DNA of 64,000 bases, from assembly GCF_014851585.1 (NCBI RefSeq), contig NZ_JACVAB010000004.1:310001-374000 (forward strand). Direction: 5' to 3'. This document shows positions 36,222 to 45,809 of this stretch, piece by piece (position 1 is the stretch's first letter; each line of letters opens with the position of its first letter). Source of the DNA: Agrobacterium sp. AGB01. GTDB taxonomy: Bacteria; Pseudomonadota; Alphaproteobacteria; Rhizobiales; Rhizobiaceae. The position numbers and the translations under genes were made by a program. Under the pieces are notes generated by a model that was not told the origin of the DNA, did no database searches, and saw only the letters and a program-made list of their open reading frames with translations.

Positions 36222-37004
36222 TCAGAAGACGCCCGGATAACCGGCACCATCGCTCAAGATGTGTTGGCCGGTCAGGAAGCCCGAATGCGCCGAACACAGG
36301 AACACGCAAAGGGACGCAAATTCCTCAGGCGTAGCAAACCGATTGGCTGAATTGGTTGAAGAACGCTCCGCCCATATCTGATCAAAACTCTTGCCCGCCG
36401 CTTCCGCCAGATCACGGCCGTGCTGAAACTGCGTTTCCGTGGCAATGATGCCCGGCAGGGCAGTGTTGAGGGTTACGTTATGAGCCGCATACTTCCGTGC
36501 AACTCCGGTGATAAACCCCGACAAGCCAAGCCGCGGGCTGGTCGATAGAGCCAACTCCGCACTGGGTTCTTTCACGAAGCGTGAGGTCACAGCAACAATC
36601 CGCCCAAACTTGCGCTCTGCCATGCCATCAATCACGCCGGTGATAAGTTCAATCGGCGACAGCATCATCAGGTCGAGTGCGCGCAGCCAGTCGTCATTGC
36701 TCCACTTGCGGAAATCGCGCTCGGTGCGCGGCCAGCCGCCATTGTGGATGAGAATATCAGGATCGCTGCAATAGGAGAGCACTTTGGCGCGCTCTTCCTT
36801 ATGCCCGAGATCTGCCGCCACATAATCAACATTGACGGCATGAAGGTCTTTCAATGCCGCCGCTGCCCCTTCCAGCTTTTCTTCATTGCGCGCTACGAGA
36901 ACCAAATTAACGCCTTCCGACGCGAGGAGTTTTGCAGCGGCATAGCCGATACCTTCACTTGCCCCACACACCAAAGCCTTCCGGCCGTTCAAACCAAGAT
37001 CCAT
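36222..37004 (-). CDS. SDR-family protein with a non-canonical active site
   Basis: 260 residues from ATG 37004 (GGGA 9 bp upstream; an in-frame TTG at 37019 is an alternative). Cofactor motif CGASEGIG and IHNGG are intact. The active-site Ser is in VTSRFVKEPS, but the segment that normally reads YxxxK is STSPRLGLSGF, without Tyr or Lys at the expected places. C-terminal LTGQHILSDGAGYPG is typical of FabG-like SDRs. It may use another acid or be a binding protein. Last gene of the ABC/monooxygenase group. Confidence 0.82.
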   Translation of the reverse strand: MDLGLNGRKALVCGASEGIGYAAAKLLASEGVNLVLVARNEEKLEGAAAALKDLHAVNVDYVAADLGHKEERAKVLSYCSDPDILIHNGGWPRTERDFRKWSNDDWLRALDLMMLSPIELITGVIDGMAERKFGRIVAVTSRFVKEPSAELALSTSPRLGLSGFITGVARKYAAHNVTLNTALPGIIATETQFQHGRDLAEAAGKSFDQIWAERSSTNSANRFATPEEFASLCVFLCSAHSGFLTGQHILSDGAGYPGVF

Positions 37005-37050
37005 AGTCGCAATTCCCAAATGCTGTTTCGCTGTTGTCAGGCGGACTGTC

Positions 37051-37644
37051 TCAGTCTGCCGAGAGTGCCTCGTCGAGGAAGCTCAGGCGGTCCTGCCCCC
37101 AGTAAGGCACATCCTTGTAGAACCAGGTCGGCGTGCCGAATACACCACGCTCCTTGGCTTCGTTTTCACTTTCTTCCCACGCGGCAATGATCTCCGGGCT
37201 TTCTTCCATTGACTGTAGCAGCTTGCCATCAAGGCCGAGACTATTGGCCTTGGCGATACGCACTTCTGGATCCTTGACGTCGAGCTCTTCCGCCCAGACT
37301 GCGCTTAAAAGCGCGTGGCTAAGGTCAAGCGCCGGCAGGCCAAGGCTGTCAGCGGCCAGAACCATACGTGCGGAAAAATGCGGAATGGTCGGGTAATGTT
37401 TGGGTTTCAGCACCAGCGGCATGTTGAGACGTTTGCGCCAGCGGTCCAGCTCAATGGCGTGATAATCCTGACGGGCGACAGGGCGCGTACGAAGTGGAAC
37501 GCCACCATTTTCCGGCACAACAGTCGTGGTGCGAACAACAACGTTCAGATCGTGTTTTTCGATCAATGCCTTGAACTGCGGCCAACCAAGATAGGCCCAT
37601 GGGGAACTTAGCGAATGAAAATAATAAACGGTCTTCTTTGTCAT
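37051..37644 (-). CDS. DsbA-type 2-hydroxychromene-2-carboxylate isomerase family protein
   Basis: 197 residues with AGGAG before the ATG. The Ser-containing active-site stretch HSLSSPWAYLGWP replaces a CxxC, and the C-terminal GVFGTPTWFY is the family's cis-Pro region, as in glutathione-dependent HCCA isomerases. Such enzymes act in aromatic degradation or glutathione-linked reactions. Lies between a monooxygenase and an SDR gene, 24 and 46 bp away, suggesting a common catabolic route. Confidence 0.87.
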   Translation of the reverse strand: MTKKTVYYFHSLSSPWAYLGWPQFKALIEKHDLNVVVRTTTVVPENGGVPLRTRPVARQDYHAIELDRWRKRLNMPLVLKPKHYPTIPHFSARMVLAADSLGLPALDLSHALLSAVWAEELDVKDPEVRIAKANSLGLDGKLLQSMEESPEIIAAWEESENEAKERGVFGTPTWFYKDVPYWGQDRLSFLDEALSAD

Positions 37645-37668
37645 GATAACTCCTGATGAATCTATTGA

Positions 37669-39138
37669 TTATTTGATGGCGCGGCGGTGTTCGCTTGCGG
37701 GTTCATCCGCATCTGTCCATTCATCGCCAGTCAGTTCGCTTTTGTCGTAGCTGTGGAATTGCGCCAGCAGCTGCTCGCGATCCTCGACAAACAGCGACCG
37801 CGCAATACCGTTGGACAATGTGGTTGCACCCTCGTTGATCGACGGTATGCCGCTGTTGATCTTGCCGTGCGACAACAGAGACGGGAACGAGAAACAATAG
37901 GCGTGGCTGATCCAGCGGTCCTGCTCAGCATCGGATTTCGGCATGAACTGAAAAGCAGCGCCGAGATAAGGTGACGCAGCAAGGCCAGCATTTCCAAGTG
38001 CTTCCGGTGGCGTGTAAGCCTCTCCCCACAAAAGGGCATTGCTGGTAATGGCCTCAAATTCTGGCCGCTTGGCGTAATCGATACCAAAGCCGGTGGCAAA
38101 GATGATGAAATCCACACCATAACGGCCTTTCGGCGTGGTGATCTCAACGCCGGCAGCCGTTTCGACAATGTTGTCTATCGGGCTGGAAAGATGGAAATGC
38201 GCATTTGGCCATTTTGACACGCGCAAAACGCTGTGTTTGGGCGGCGGCGTTCCCACCTTGCTGGCCTCGTGCATGATCAGCCACTTGTCCGCATCAGGCA
38301 GGTCGAAATAGCCGTAGCGCGTACCCATGCCGGAAATTCCGGCGAAACGATCGACCTTGGCGAGACTGCTCTGGCGGGCAAACACATCAACCCGCGCCGC
38401 CCCTGCTTCGAGAGCGGCAGCTGCGTTGTCCATTGCGGAGGAACCGGACCCGATGACGGCAACAGTCTTGCCTTTCAGCATCGACATATTGATTATCGCG
38501 GCACCATGAGCCCGATATTTTTCCGGAACACGGTGCGCAACGGCGGGCAGGAAAGGTTCTCCCAAACCATCCAACCCGGTCGCGATGATCACCCGGCGGG
38601 CATATTCCACATGGTCGCCTTGTGGGTCGGCGTAGGCAATTTCGAACAGTCCGTCCGCACGCGGCGTGATGCCCTGCACACTCGCTTCATTGACGACATC
38701 CAGTTCAAGAACCCGGCGATACCAGATGAGATAATCCATCCACTGCGCCGTCGGGATCAATGACATTGCCTCGAATGCTTCGCGGCCAAATTGCGCCTCG
38801 TACCAAGCCCGGAAAGTCAACGCAGGCAGCCCCAGCGCCAGACCCGGAAGGACCTTTGACGTGCGCAACGTTTCCATGCGTGCATAGGTGATCCAGGGAC
38901 CTTCCTGTCCGGCCGGTGCGCGGTCGAAGGCGCGCACATTCTCGACGCTATGGCCTTTCAGCGCCGCCATTGCGATGAGGCCACACAGACCGGCGCCAAT
39001 CACCGCTACATCCAGAACTTTTTGACCCTGATGCTCGCGCGGCTTGACCCACGAAGACGCGGGACGGTTCAGCCAGAGAAGGTCTTCGGCAAGCCTCTCT
39101 TCAAGTTCTTCCAAGGTTTGGGGGCTAAGGCGGGTCAT
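37669..39138 (-). CDS. Flavin-containing monooxygenase-like FAD/NAD(P) oxidoreductase
   Basis: 489 residues from ATG 39138, which has AAGGG at suitable distance; ATG 39144 would leave none. FAD motif VIGAGLCGL (about residue 48), NADPH motif VIGSGSSAMD (about residue 230), and ATGFGIDY near the C-terminus fit class B monooxygenases. Likely oxygenates a substrate imported by the ABC system encoded upstream. The substrate is unknown. Confidence 0.87.
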   Translation of the reverse strand: MTRLSPQTLEELEERLAEDLLWLNRPASSWVKPREHQGQKVLDVAVIGAGLCGLIAMAALKGHSVENVRAFDRAPAGQEGPWITYARMETLRTSKVLPGLALGLPALTFRAWYEAQFGREAFEAMSLIPTAQWMDYLIWYRRVLELDVVNEASVQGITPRADGLFEIAYADPQGDHVEYARRVIIATGLDGLGEPFLPAVAHRVPEKYRAHGAAIINMSMLKGKTVAVIGSGSSAMDNAAAALEAGAARVDVFARQSSLAKVDRFAGISGMGTRYGYFDLPDADKWLIMHEASKVGTPPPKHSVLRVSKWPNAHFHLSSPIDNIVETAAGVEITTPKGRYGVDFIIFATGFGIDYAKRPEFEAITSNALLWGEAYTPPEALGNAGLAASPYLGAAFQFMPKSDAEQDRWISHAYCFSFPSLLSHGKINSGIPSINEGATTLSNGIARSLFVEDREQLLAQFHSYDKSELTGDEWTDADEPASEHRRAIK

Positions 39139-39194
39139 GAACATCCCTTGGAAAGGCGAGGACTGCTGCGAAAATGCACTTGTATCAACATTGC

Positions 39195-40841
39195 TCAGGC
39201 CGACTGGCGAAGCGTTGGGATACTTGCCACCAGTTCCTGCGTGTAAGCGTGCTGGGGATTGCCGAATACGGTCTCGACTGGCCCGTGTTCGACGTCCTGC
39301 CCGTTGCGCATCACCGACACCGTGTCGGCAATCTGGCGGACAACCGCGAGATCATGCGAGACGAAAATATACGTCAGGCCAAACTCTCGCTGAAGTTCAG
39401 ATAACAGTGCAAGAATTCTGGCCTGTACGGTCACATCCAATGCCGAAACGGCTTCATCCAGCACCACGACCTCGGGCTGCAGGATCAGTGCGCGGGCAAT
39501 GGCCACACGTTGCCGCTGGCCACCGGACAAGGTTGCGGGATGACGATCAAGTACATCCGCCGGCAAGCCAACGCGCGAGATCATATTCTGCACCCGTTTG
39601 GCACGCTCGTCGGGAGAAAGCGGTTCGAAATTTCGAAGCGGTTCATCCACGATCTGGGAAATCGTCTGGCGTGGATCCAGCGAACTGAACGGGTTTTGAT
39701 AGACCAACTGGATCTTGCGTCGAAACTGGCGAAGTCTCTCGCCAGAGAGCTCAGCGAGGCTCTCACCACCAATCACGATACGGCCAGTCGTCGGCTTCTC
39801 AAAGCCGGTGACCATGCGGATCGTCGTGGTTTTCCCACTGCCGGATTCACCAACAATCGCATGCGTGGTACCACGGGCAACCCGAAATGACAGATCGTCC
39901 ACGGCAAGCAATCCGTCCGACTTGCCCGGCAAAGAAAAGCGCTTGCTGAGACTTTCAACCACCACTACATCATCCGCCTGGGTGCTGGTACTATCCAGGT
40001 TGCGGACGCGGTTATTGTCCGCAAAGGACGGCGCATCGGAAAGCAGCCTTTGCGTGTAGGCCTCTTTGGGAGATAAAATGATCTCGGCAGTGGGTCCTTT
40101 CTCAACAATACGCCCTTGATGCATGACCACGATGGCATCGGCACGAGCCGCAACGCCCAGATCGTGAGTAATCAGCAGGATAGAGGCATTGGTTTCCCGC
40201 TTGAGCGTCTCGATCAGATCAAGGATACGTTTCTGGACGGTGACATCCAGCGCGCTTGTCGGCTCATCGGCGATGATCAGCTCCGGCTCAAGCATGATCG
40301 CCATGGCGATCAGCACGCGCTGCCGCATACCGCCGGACAGCTGATGGGGGTATTGGTCATAACGCAGCTCAGGGGACGACAAACCGACCTTGGCCAACAA
40401 CTCCAAGACCTTGGCCTTGCCTGCAGCCTTGCTTAGCCGATGTCCATGGATCTGGAACATCTCAACCAATTGTGAGCCAATGGTGCGGATCGGGTTCAGA
40501 GAGCTGCCGGGGTCTTGCGGAATAAGACCAATGCGCGAACCGCGCAGGCTATCCAATCGCCGGTCAGACCATCCGGCAATGTCAGTGCCATTCAGCAGAA
40601 CCTGACCGCCATCAATACGTCCCCCGGACAACAGGCCAATAATCGATTGCGCGGTGGTGGTTTTGCCGGAACCGGACTCACCGACAATTGCCAGGGTTTC
40701 ACCACGATTGATCTTGAACGATATGCCGTGCACAGCCCTGTTTGCGCTGCGTCCAGCCCCGTAAGAGACACACAAATCGCGCACTTCCAGGATTGGCAGC
40801 GAAGCATCCACGCCATCAGGCGGCGTCGTTAGAACCGTCAT
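39195..40841 (-). CDS. ABC transporter ATP-binding protein, dipeptide/nickel type, two NBDs in one chain
   Basis: 548 residues from an ATG preceded by GAGGAG and overlapping the upstream permease stop. Two DppD/DppF-like ATPases: the first (about 15-270) with GESGSGKTT and LSGGMRQRV, the second (about 290-545) with GESGSGKTT and LSGGQRQRV. Each is followed by the oligopeptide-type C-terminal region (KGPTAEIILSPKEAYTQRLL; HGPVETVFGNPQHAYTQELV). Energises the permeases at 40838-42665. Confidence 0.93.
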   Translation of the reverse strand: MTVLTTPPDGVDASLPILEVRDLCVSYGAGRSANRAVHGISFKINRGETLAIVGESGSGKTTTAQSIIGLLSGGRIDGGQVLLNGTDIAGWSDRRLDSLRGSRIGLIPQDPGSSLNPIRTIGSQLVEMFQIHGHRLSKAAGKAKVLELLAKVGLSSPELRYDQYPHQLSGGMRQRVLIAMAIMLEPELIIADEPTSALDVTVQKRILDLIETLKRETNASILLITHDLGVAARADAIVVMHQGRIVEKGPTAEIILSPKEAYTQRLLSDAPSFADNNRVRNLDSTSTQADDVVVVESLSKRFSLPGKSDGLLAVDDLSFRVARGTTHAIVGESGSGKTTTIRMVTGFEKPTTGRIVIGGESLAELSGERLRQFRRKIQLVYQNPFSSLDPRQTISQIVDEPLRNFEPLSPDERAKRVQNMISRVGLPADVLDRHPATLSGGQRQRVAIARALILQPEVVVLDEAVSALDVTVQARILALLSELQREFGLTYIFVSHDLAVVRQIADTVSVMRNGQDVEHGPVETVFGNPQHAYTQELVASIPTLRQSA

Positions 40842-41701
40842 CGTTGGCTCCTCATCGATTTGCTGATCTGGTTGGCGGCAAGCACCACGATAACCACGAC
40901 AAGGCCGGGCGCGGCAGTCAGCCACCAAGCCGTTGCGACATAGTTGCGGCCTTCCGCGACCAGCAATCCCCACTCCGGCGTTGGCGGTGGTGCGCCATAT
41001 CCCAGGAAGCTCAGCGTCGATAATTGCAGGATGGCCGAACCAAACTGCAGCGCGGAAAAAGCAACAACGGATGTCAATGCGTTGGGCAAAACATGCCGCC
41101 ACAGAACCTTGGCCAGAGTGCCGCCACTGCCGATGGCCGCCTCGACATAATCGCTGGCACGAACTCGGATCACTTCGGAGCGCATCAAGCGCGCGAAGGC
41201 TGCGATAGCCGAAACACCAACTGCGATCGATGCATTCAGCGTGCCAAAACCAAGCAGGATGATAATGGTCAGCGCCAGAAGCAGCGCCGGGATGGACAGC
41301 AGAACATCGACAACGCGCATGATGATTTCATCGACAATACCACCCGCCGAACCGGACAGTAGACCGAGAGCGGTACCGACAACAAACCCGACAGCGGTTG
41401 CGATGAACGCACCGCTTAACGAATGCACGGAACCATGCACAACACGCGAAAACACATCACGGCCCAAGGCATCCGTGCCGAAGAAATGGATCAAGTTTGG
41501 TGCACGAAGCTGCTGGCCGGGCACGCTGGCAATAGGATCATAGCTGCTGAACAGTCCGGGGACGACTGCCCACAGCACAGCCAGGAGCAGAACCAGGTAG
41601 GCAAGAGCCGTTGCAATACTAATCGAGCCGAGCTTTTCTCGCAGTCCGGTAAATCTTTCCCGACTGTGCAGACCCGTGACCGGTTCTTCTACAGGAGACA
41701 T
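40838..41701 (-). CDS. Dipeptide/nickel-type ABC permease (DppC-like)
   Basis: 287 residues with N-terminal soluble tail, six helices and the DppC pattern (LIHFFGTDALGRDVFSRVVHG, EAA loop around DYVEAAIGSGGTLAKVLWRHVLPN). Starts 1 bp after the other permease stop and overlaps the ATPase gene by 4 bp. Confidence 0.92.
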   Translation of the reverse strand: MSPVEEPVTGLHSRERFTGLREKLGSISIATALAYLVLLLAVLWAVVPGLFSSYDPIASVPGQQLRAPNLIHFFGTDALGRDVFSRVVHGSVHSLSGAFIATAVGFVVGTALGLLSGSAGGIVDEIIMRVVDVLLSIPALLLALTIIILLGFGTLNASIAVGVSAIAAFARLMRSEVIRVRASDYVEAAIGSGGTLAKVLWRHVLPNALTSVVAFSALQFGSAILQLSTLSFLGYGAPPPTPEWGLLVAEGRNYVATAWWLTAAPGLVVVIVVLAANQISKSMRSQR

Positions 41702-41702
41702 C

Positions 41703-42665
41703 TCAGGCAGCCCTCATGCTCTTGCGCAGCCGTGGATCGAACACTGGATAGAACAGGTCCACGACAAGATTGATCGTAACGAAACATGCTGCTGACAGCA
41801 GGACGACGGCCTGCAGAACAGCCACATCGAGAGTGGCGACAGCGGCTTCGGTCAGTCGACCGATACCGTTCAGTCCAAAGACCGTTTCTGTGACAACCGC
41901 GCCGGCAAGCAGCTCACCGAACAACATGCCGCATATGGTCAATACCGGCAGCAGTGCATTGCCCAACACATGGCGCCAGAACGCAAAGCGCAACGAAGCG
42001 CCCTTGGCTCGGGCAACGGCAACGAACGGCCGTGTCATCACGTCATCGATATTGCGGATCAAAATCTGGGCAATCGGCGCACTGATCGGTACCGCAAGCG
42101 TTGCCACTGGCAAGATAAGCCCAACCCAGGGACCGGGATTGATGACGGGAACAAGCCCAAGCCTGAACGAAAAGATCTGGATCAGCATCATGCCCAGCCA
42201 GAAGGCGGGAATGGCGACAAACAGTGACGGCAGCGCGGTGATGAAGCGCCGCAACCACCAGAAAGGCGAGAAATAAGAGAGGAAGGCCAAGACGAAACTC
42301 AGCAGAACCGCACTAACAAAACCGAGGCCAGCCAGTCTGAAGGTTGGCAATACATTATCGGCAAGCAAAGCGCTGACAGGAACACCGGCATCAATCGAAT
42401 ACCCGAAGTCGCCGGACAGCGTGTTGACCAACGAACTGAAATAACGTTCGAGCGGTGGGTTGTCGGCGCCATAACTTTCACGAATATGCGCAAGCTGCTC
42501 CGGTGTCAGCACGAAGTCTGCCCCCATGAACTTGATGAAAACCGCATCACCCGGCATCATCTGCAACAGCAGGAATGACAGGGTAAATGCGGCCCACAGC
42601 ACGATCACAGCTTGGCCAATGCGCGAGACGAGGTATCGGGAAAGAGACAATGCTTCAGACCACAC
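41703..42665 (-). CDS. Dipeptide/nickel-type ABC permease (DppB-like)
   Basis: 320 residues from a GTG codon; no clear Shine-Dalgarno is seen, so the start could lie a few codons downstream. DppB pattern: YLVSRIGQAVIVLWAAFTLSFLLLQMMPGDAV and EAA loop VARAKGASLRFAFWRHVLGNALLPVL. It follows the binding-protein gene by 24 bp. Confidence 0.9.
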   Translation of the reverse strand: MWSEALSLSRYLVSRIGQAVIVLWAAFTLSFLLLQMMPGDAVFIKFMGADFVLTPEQLAHIRESYGADNPPLERYFSSLVNTLSGDFGYSIDAGVPVSALLADNVLPTFRLAGLGFVSAVLLSFVLAFLSYFSPFWWLRRFITALPSLFVAIPAFWLGMMLIQIFSFRLGLVPVINPGPWVGLILPVATLAVPISAPIAQILIRNIDDVMTRPFVAVARAKGASLRFAFWRHVLGNALLPVLTICGMLFGELLAGAVVTETVFGLNGIGRLTEAAVATLDVAVLQAVVLLSAACFVTINLVVDLFYPVFDPRLRKSMRAA

Positions 42666-42689
42666 TTGTTTCGATGTTGATGGCCTGAT

Positions 42690-44330
42690 CTATCGATCAA
42701 GCCACACGCTATAAAAGACAGGCCGACCGACAGCCTCAAAAGCGACGTCCTTGACATAAGGCGCGCCCGCAAAGGACTGGGGTTCTTCAAACAGCGGAAT
42801 GACGTAAGCCTGTTCGATCAAACGCTTCTGCGCAGCACCGGTATATTCAAGACGCGTGCTGGTATCCGGCTCCGACGCGATCTTGTCGAGAATGTCGTTC
42901 AAGTCGGTGTCGACAAACGTCGTGCCCTCGCCCTTGCCACCCTTCTGGCGCAATTGGTCGCGCGTTGTCGGGTAATATTGGCTCTTGAGAACTTCCGGAT
43001 CAGCACGTTCGACTTTTGTCGGCACCAGCGGTGTCTTCAACGGATCGAGATCATCCTTGGTGCGGGTACCGGCTTCACCAGCCAGCAGTTTCAGTTCGAC
43101 GCCAACGGCTTTCCATTGCTGGGCGAGCAGCTGTAACGTTTCCTTGCTACGGGCATAATTGAGCGATTCATAAACACCCAACGACAACCGCTGACCATCC
43201 TTTTCACGAATCCCGTCAGCACCCGGCTTCCAGCCCGCTTCATCCAGTAACGCGTTGGCGCGTGCAGCATCAAAGGTCAGGTCACTGCTGAGATCAACAA
43301 AACCGGCAGAAACCGACGACAACGGTGAGCGAGCCTTGGGATAGTTGTCGGAGAACAGCGTATCGATGATTTCCTGGCTGTTCGTGGCATGCAGAAGGGC
43401 CTGACGGACCTTCAGATCTGCAACCAACGGATTGCTTGGACGGAAGGCAACAGCGTGGGTCGTGCCACGGGTTTGTGCACCATAAACGGTATATCCAGCT
43501 GCTTTCACCTGCGCCTCATCATAGGCGTGAACCTGGCGGATGAAATCGCCCTGACCGGAGATCAGTGCACCGATGCGCACGCCATCTTCCGGCACCGTCA
43601 AAATGGTGATGCCATCAAGATTGGCACGACCCTGATGCTTCAGTTTCGCCGGACCCCAGGCGTAGTCGGTACGCGCTGTCAGCTGAATTTCAGTGCCTAG
43701 CTTTTCGCTCGCGACGACAAACGGGCCGGAACCGATGATGTTTGGCGCCTGACCGAGTTCATCCGACGACAATTTCAGCGTGGACAGTGCAACGAGGCCA
43801 GATGTCGGGGTTGCCGTTGCCTGAAGGAAACCGGGGGCTGGCGCCTTGAAGTGGAACTTGACGGTTTGAGCATCAACCACTTCCGAGCGCTCATAGTTGC
43901 TGATTGCTTCCGAAACTGTCTGCTTCAGAGCCTTGTTGCCAAGACCAAATGCGTCATAGTTGGCAGCAACAGCAGCGGCATCAAGCGGTGTGCCATCAGA
44001 GAAGGTTACGCCGTCACGCAGGCGGAATGTGTATTCCGTTGCATCAGCATTGACGTCCCAGCTTTCGGCAATCCACGGCTCGATCTCAAGCGTCTGCGGG
44101 TTCTGATAGGTCAGCTTGTCGGTGATCTGGTTGAGGAGGCCACCGTTCGGATAAAAACCAGCAGCTGGCGGATAAAGGCTCGTATGCGCCTGTTTTTCGA
44201 GATAAATCAGCGTGCCACCCGGCTTGCCCTCAGCCCATGAAGGCACTGCGAATGTTGTCGCAGCGACCAGCGCACCAACTGCGCACATGCTCTTTAAAAT
44301 CCGGCGACGCGCAACAGAATAAAGCATCAT
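42690..44330 (-). CDS. Dipeptide/nickel-type ABC transporter substrate-binding protein
   Basis: 546 residues with a signal peptide (about 1-33; twin-Arg VARRRILKSM precedes the hydrophobic core, so Tat export is possible). SBP_bac_5 features: LTYQNPQTLEIEPWIAESWDV, YTFRLRDGVTFSDGTPLDAAAV, and HATNSQEIIDTLF. GAAGGGAA precedes the ATG. Probably first gene of the transporter operon, with the candidate LysR site about 120 bp upstream. Confidence 0.92.
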   Translation of the reverse strand: MMLYSVARRRILKSMCAVGALVAATTFAVPSWAEGKPGGTLIYLEKQAHTSLYPPAAGFYPNGGLLNQITDKLTYQNPQTLEIEPWIAESWDVNADATEYTFRLRDGVTFSDGTPLDAAAVAANYDAFGLGNKALKQTVSEAISNYERSEVVDAQTVKFHFKAPAPGFLQATATPTSGLVALSTLKLSSDELGQAPNIIGSGPFVVASEKLGTEIQLTARTDYAWGPAKLKHQGRANLDGITILTVPEDGVRIGALISGQGDFIRQVHAYDEAQVKAAGYTVYGAQTRGTTHAVAFRPSNPLVADLKVRQALLHATNSQEIIDTLFSDNYPKARSPLSSVSAGFVDLSSDLTFDAARANALLDEAGWKPGADGIREKDGQRLSLGVYESLNYARSKETLQLLAQQWKAVGVELKLLAGEAGTRTKDDLDPLKTPLVPTKVERADPEVLKSQYYPTTRDQLRQKGGKGEGTTFVDTDLNDILDKIASEPDTSTRLEYTGAAQKRLIEQAYVIPLFEEPQSFAGAPYVKDVAFEAVGRPVFYSVWLDR

Positions 44331-44669
44331 AATTCCCTTCGTATAACCCTAGAATATACCGCTGCACGCGATGTCTGCGTGATCCGACCGATGTGCCCCA
44401 ACTACGCCAGCGCAGATGCAAGCCTGCGCTTTAGAAAGTCGGTTAATCTATCTAAATGGTAGATATTCTATGCGTCCGACGTAAGGTCGATTTGTTTCAA
44501 TTAAATTCTGAATATAGAAATATAAGCTATCAATTATGCGAAATTAGCAAGATGATACTCGCAAAACTTCGCGTACTCAAGAGCGTTCCAAGGAGACGCC
44601 GAATTCCAGAAAATAGTTTCGAATAAGGGGTGCACGTTGGAATCAGCCACAGCTGATCGCTCACACGCT
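44331..44669. other. Intergenic region between LysR and transporter operon
   Basis: About 340 bp, AT-rich between 44440 and 44560, holding the likely operon promoter and a 17-bp palindrome at 44449-44465. No gene seen. Confidence 0.6.
44449..44465. promoter_or_regulatory. Candidate LysR-type binding site
   Basis: TATCTA-AATGG-TAGATA, a perfect 6-bp inverted repeat with 5-bp spacer that contains the T-N11-A core of LysR targets. It lies about 120 bp upstream of the binding-protein gene and downstream of the lysR gene. Confidence 0.55.
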
Positions 44670-45608
44670 TTATTGCAGAAGTAATTTGTCCGAGTGTTTG
44701 ACAAACCCCGGAAGCGCCTTGGAACTCACCTCTATCGCTTCAATCAACGCGGTGATCGTCTGCCCCATCGGTCGGCCAGAGGCGGTAATGACACCCCAGT
44801 GGAACGGGATGCTGAAGGACAAGGGAATGGCTGTAACGTCAGTGACGGGAAGCCCGAAAATCGTTGCCGATTCCACCACGGCAATCCCGAGGCCGGAGCG
44901 TGCCATGGCAAGCGAAACATAGGTCGCGTTGCTGTCAATGATGCCGCCCGGTTGCACGCCATGCTTTTCAAGGGTCTGGTTGATACGCATGCGTAACCGG
45001 TACGGGTTGGCTGATACGATCAACCGCCGTCCCTGCAGGTCCTCAGGCGTTACGACGCTGTGTTTTGCCAATTCATCATCATTACTGACGACCGCCACGC
45101 AGGGGGACTCGCCAATCCAGTGCACATCAAGCCCCGAATTATCGAGCGGCAGGCTGGCGATACCAATATCTGACGTACGCGCCAACACAGCTTGCACGAC
45201 ATTTTCAGACGCCGTGCTTTTGACATGGATATGCGAGGGCAATGATGCACTCTCCAGCAACGCCAAAGCCGAAGGCAGAATGCTGGCGGCGAGAGCCGGG
45301 ACGGAAGCGACCTCAATGGGCCGAGCGGCATCAACGGCAATCTTGCGCGCACCTTCGCTGATGGTACGCAAACCACTGAGAAACAGTTCCGCCTGAGCAA
45401 AAAAAGCCAGTCCCTGTTCGGTTGGTATAATACGCGGGCCATTGCGGTGAAGAACCGGAAACCCCAGTTCTTTTTCAAGGTCCTGGATCAGCCGTGTCAT
45501 GACCGATTGGGATTTTCCGAGCGCTTTTGCAGCACCGGTCATGCTGCCAATAGATACCACTGCGACAAACGCTTCCAGCTGCCTGGTGTCGAGATAATCG
45601 GGTATCAT
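44670..45608 (-). CDS. LysR-family transcriptional regulator
   Basis: 312 residues. N-terminal HTH (about residues 8-66: RQLEAFVAVVSIGSMTGAAKALGKSQSVMTRLIQDLEKELGFPVLHRNG) and a periplasmic-binding-like effector domain (about 95-295). Encoded just upstream of the dipeptide-type transporter on the same strand, so it probably controls that operon, responding to its substrate or a breakdown product. Confidence 0.92.
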   Translation of the reverse strand: MIPDYLDTRQLEAFVAVVSIGSMTGAAKALGKSQSVMTRLIQDLEKELGFPVLHRNGPRIIPTEQGLAFFAQAELFLSGLRTISEGARKIAVDAARPIEVASVPALAASILPSALALLESASLPSHIHVKSTASENVVQAVLARTSDIGIASLPLDNSGLDVHWIGESPCVAVVSNDDELAKHSVVTPEDLQGRRLIVSANPYRLRMRINQTLEKHGVQPGGIIDSNATYVSLAMARSGLGIAVVESATIFGLPVTDVTAIPLSFSIPFHWGVITASGRPMGQTITALIEAIEVSSKALPGFVKHSDKLLLQ

Positions 45609-45755
45609 ACTGTGTTCAAAGCCAGTTTTGCCTTTTAAAATAAGCAGTTGCTACGCATTTGGTAATTTGCCGGTCAGCCCGACCACCGTTGCATAATCAG
45701 AATTCAGCAATTGGCGTCAAGAGGTAGCGAAAACAATGGCCCGGCCCTTACCGGT

Positions 45756-45792
45756 AAATCGCCTGCCGTTCGCGATGAACGGCAGGCGATTT
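45756..45792 (-). terminator. Terminator-like hairpin after the ABC permease gene
   Basis: Perfect 15-bp stem (45756-45770 with 45778-45792), 7-nt loop, 18 bp downstream of the permease stop. Read leftward it is followed by only three T, so it may be a processing or weak terminator hairpin. Confidence 0.6.
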
Positions 45793-45809
45793 GACGCGCA
45801 AGCTAAGTG

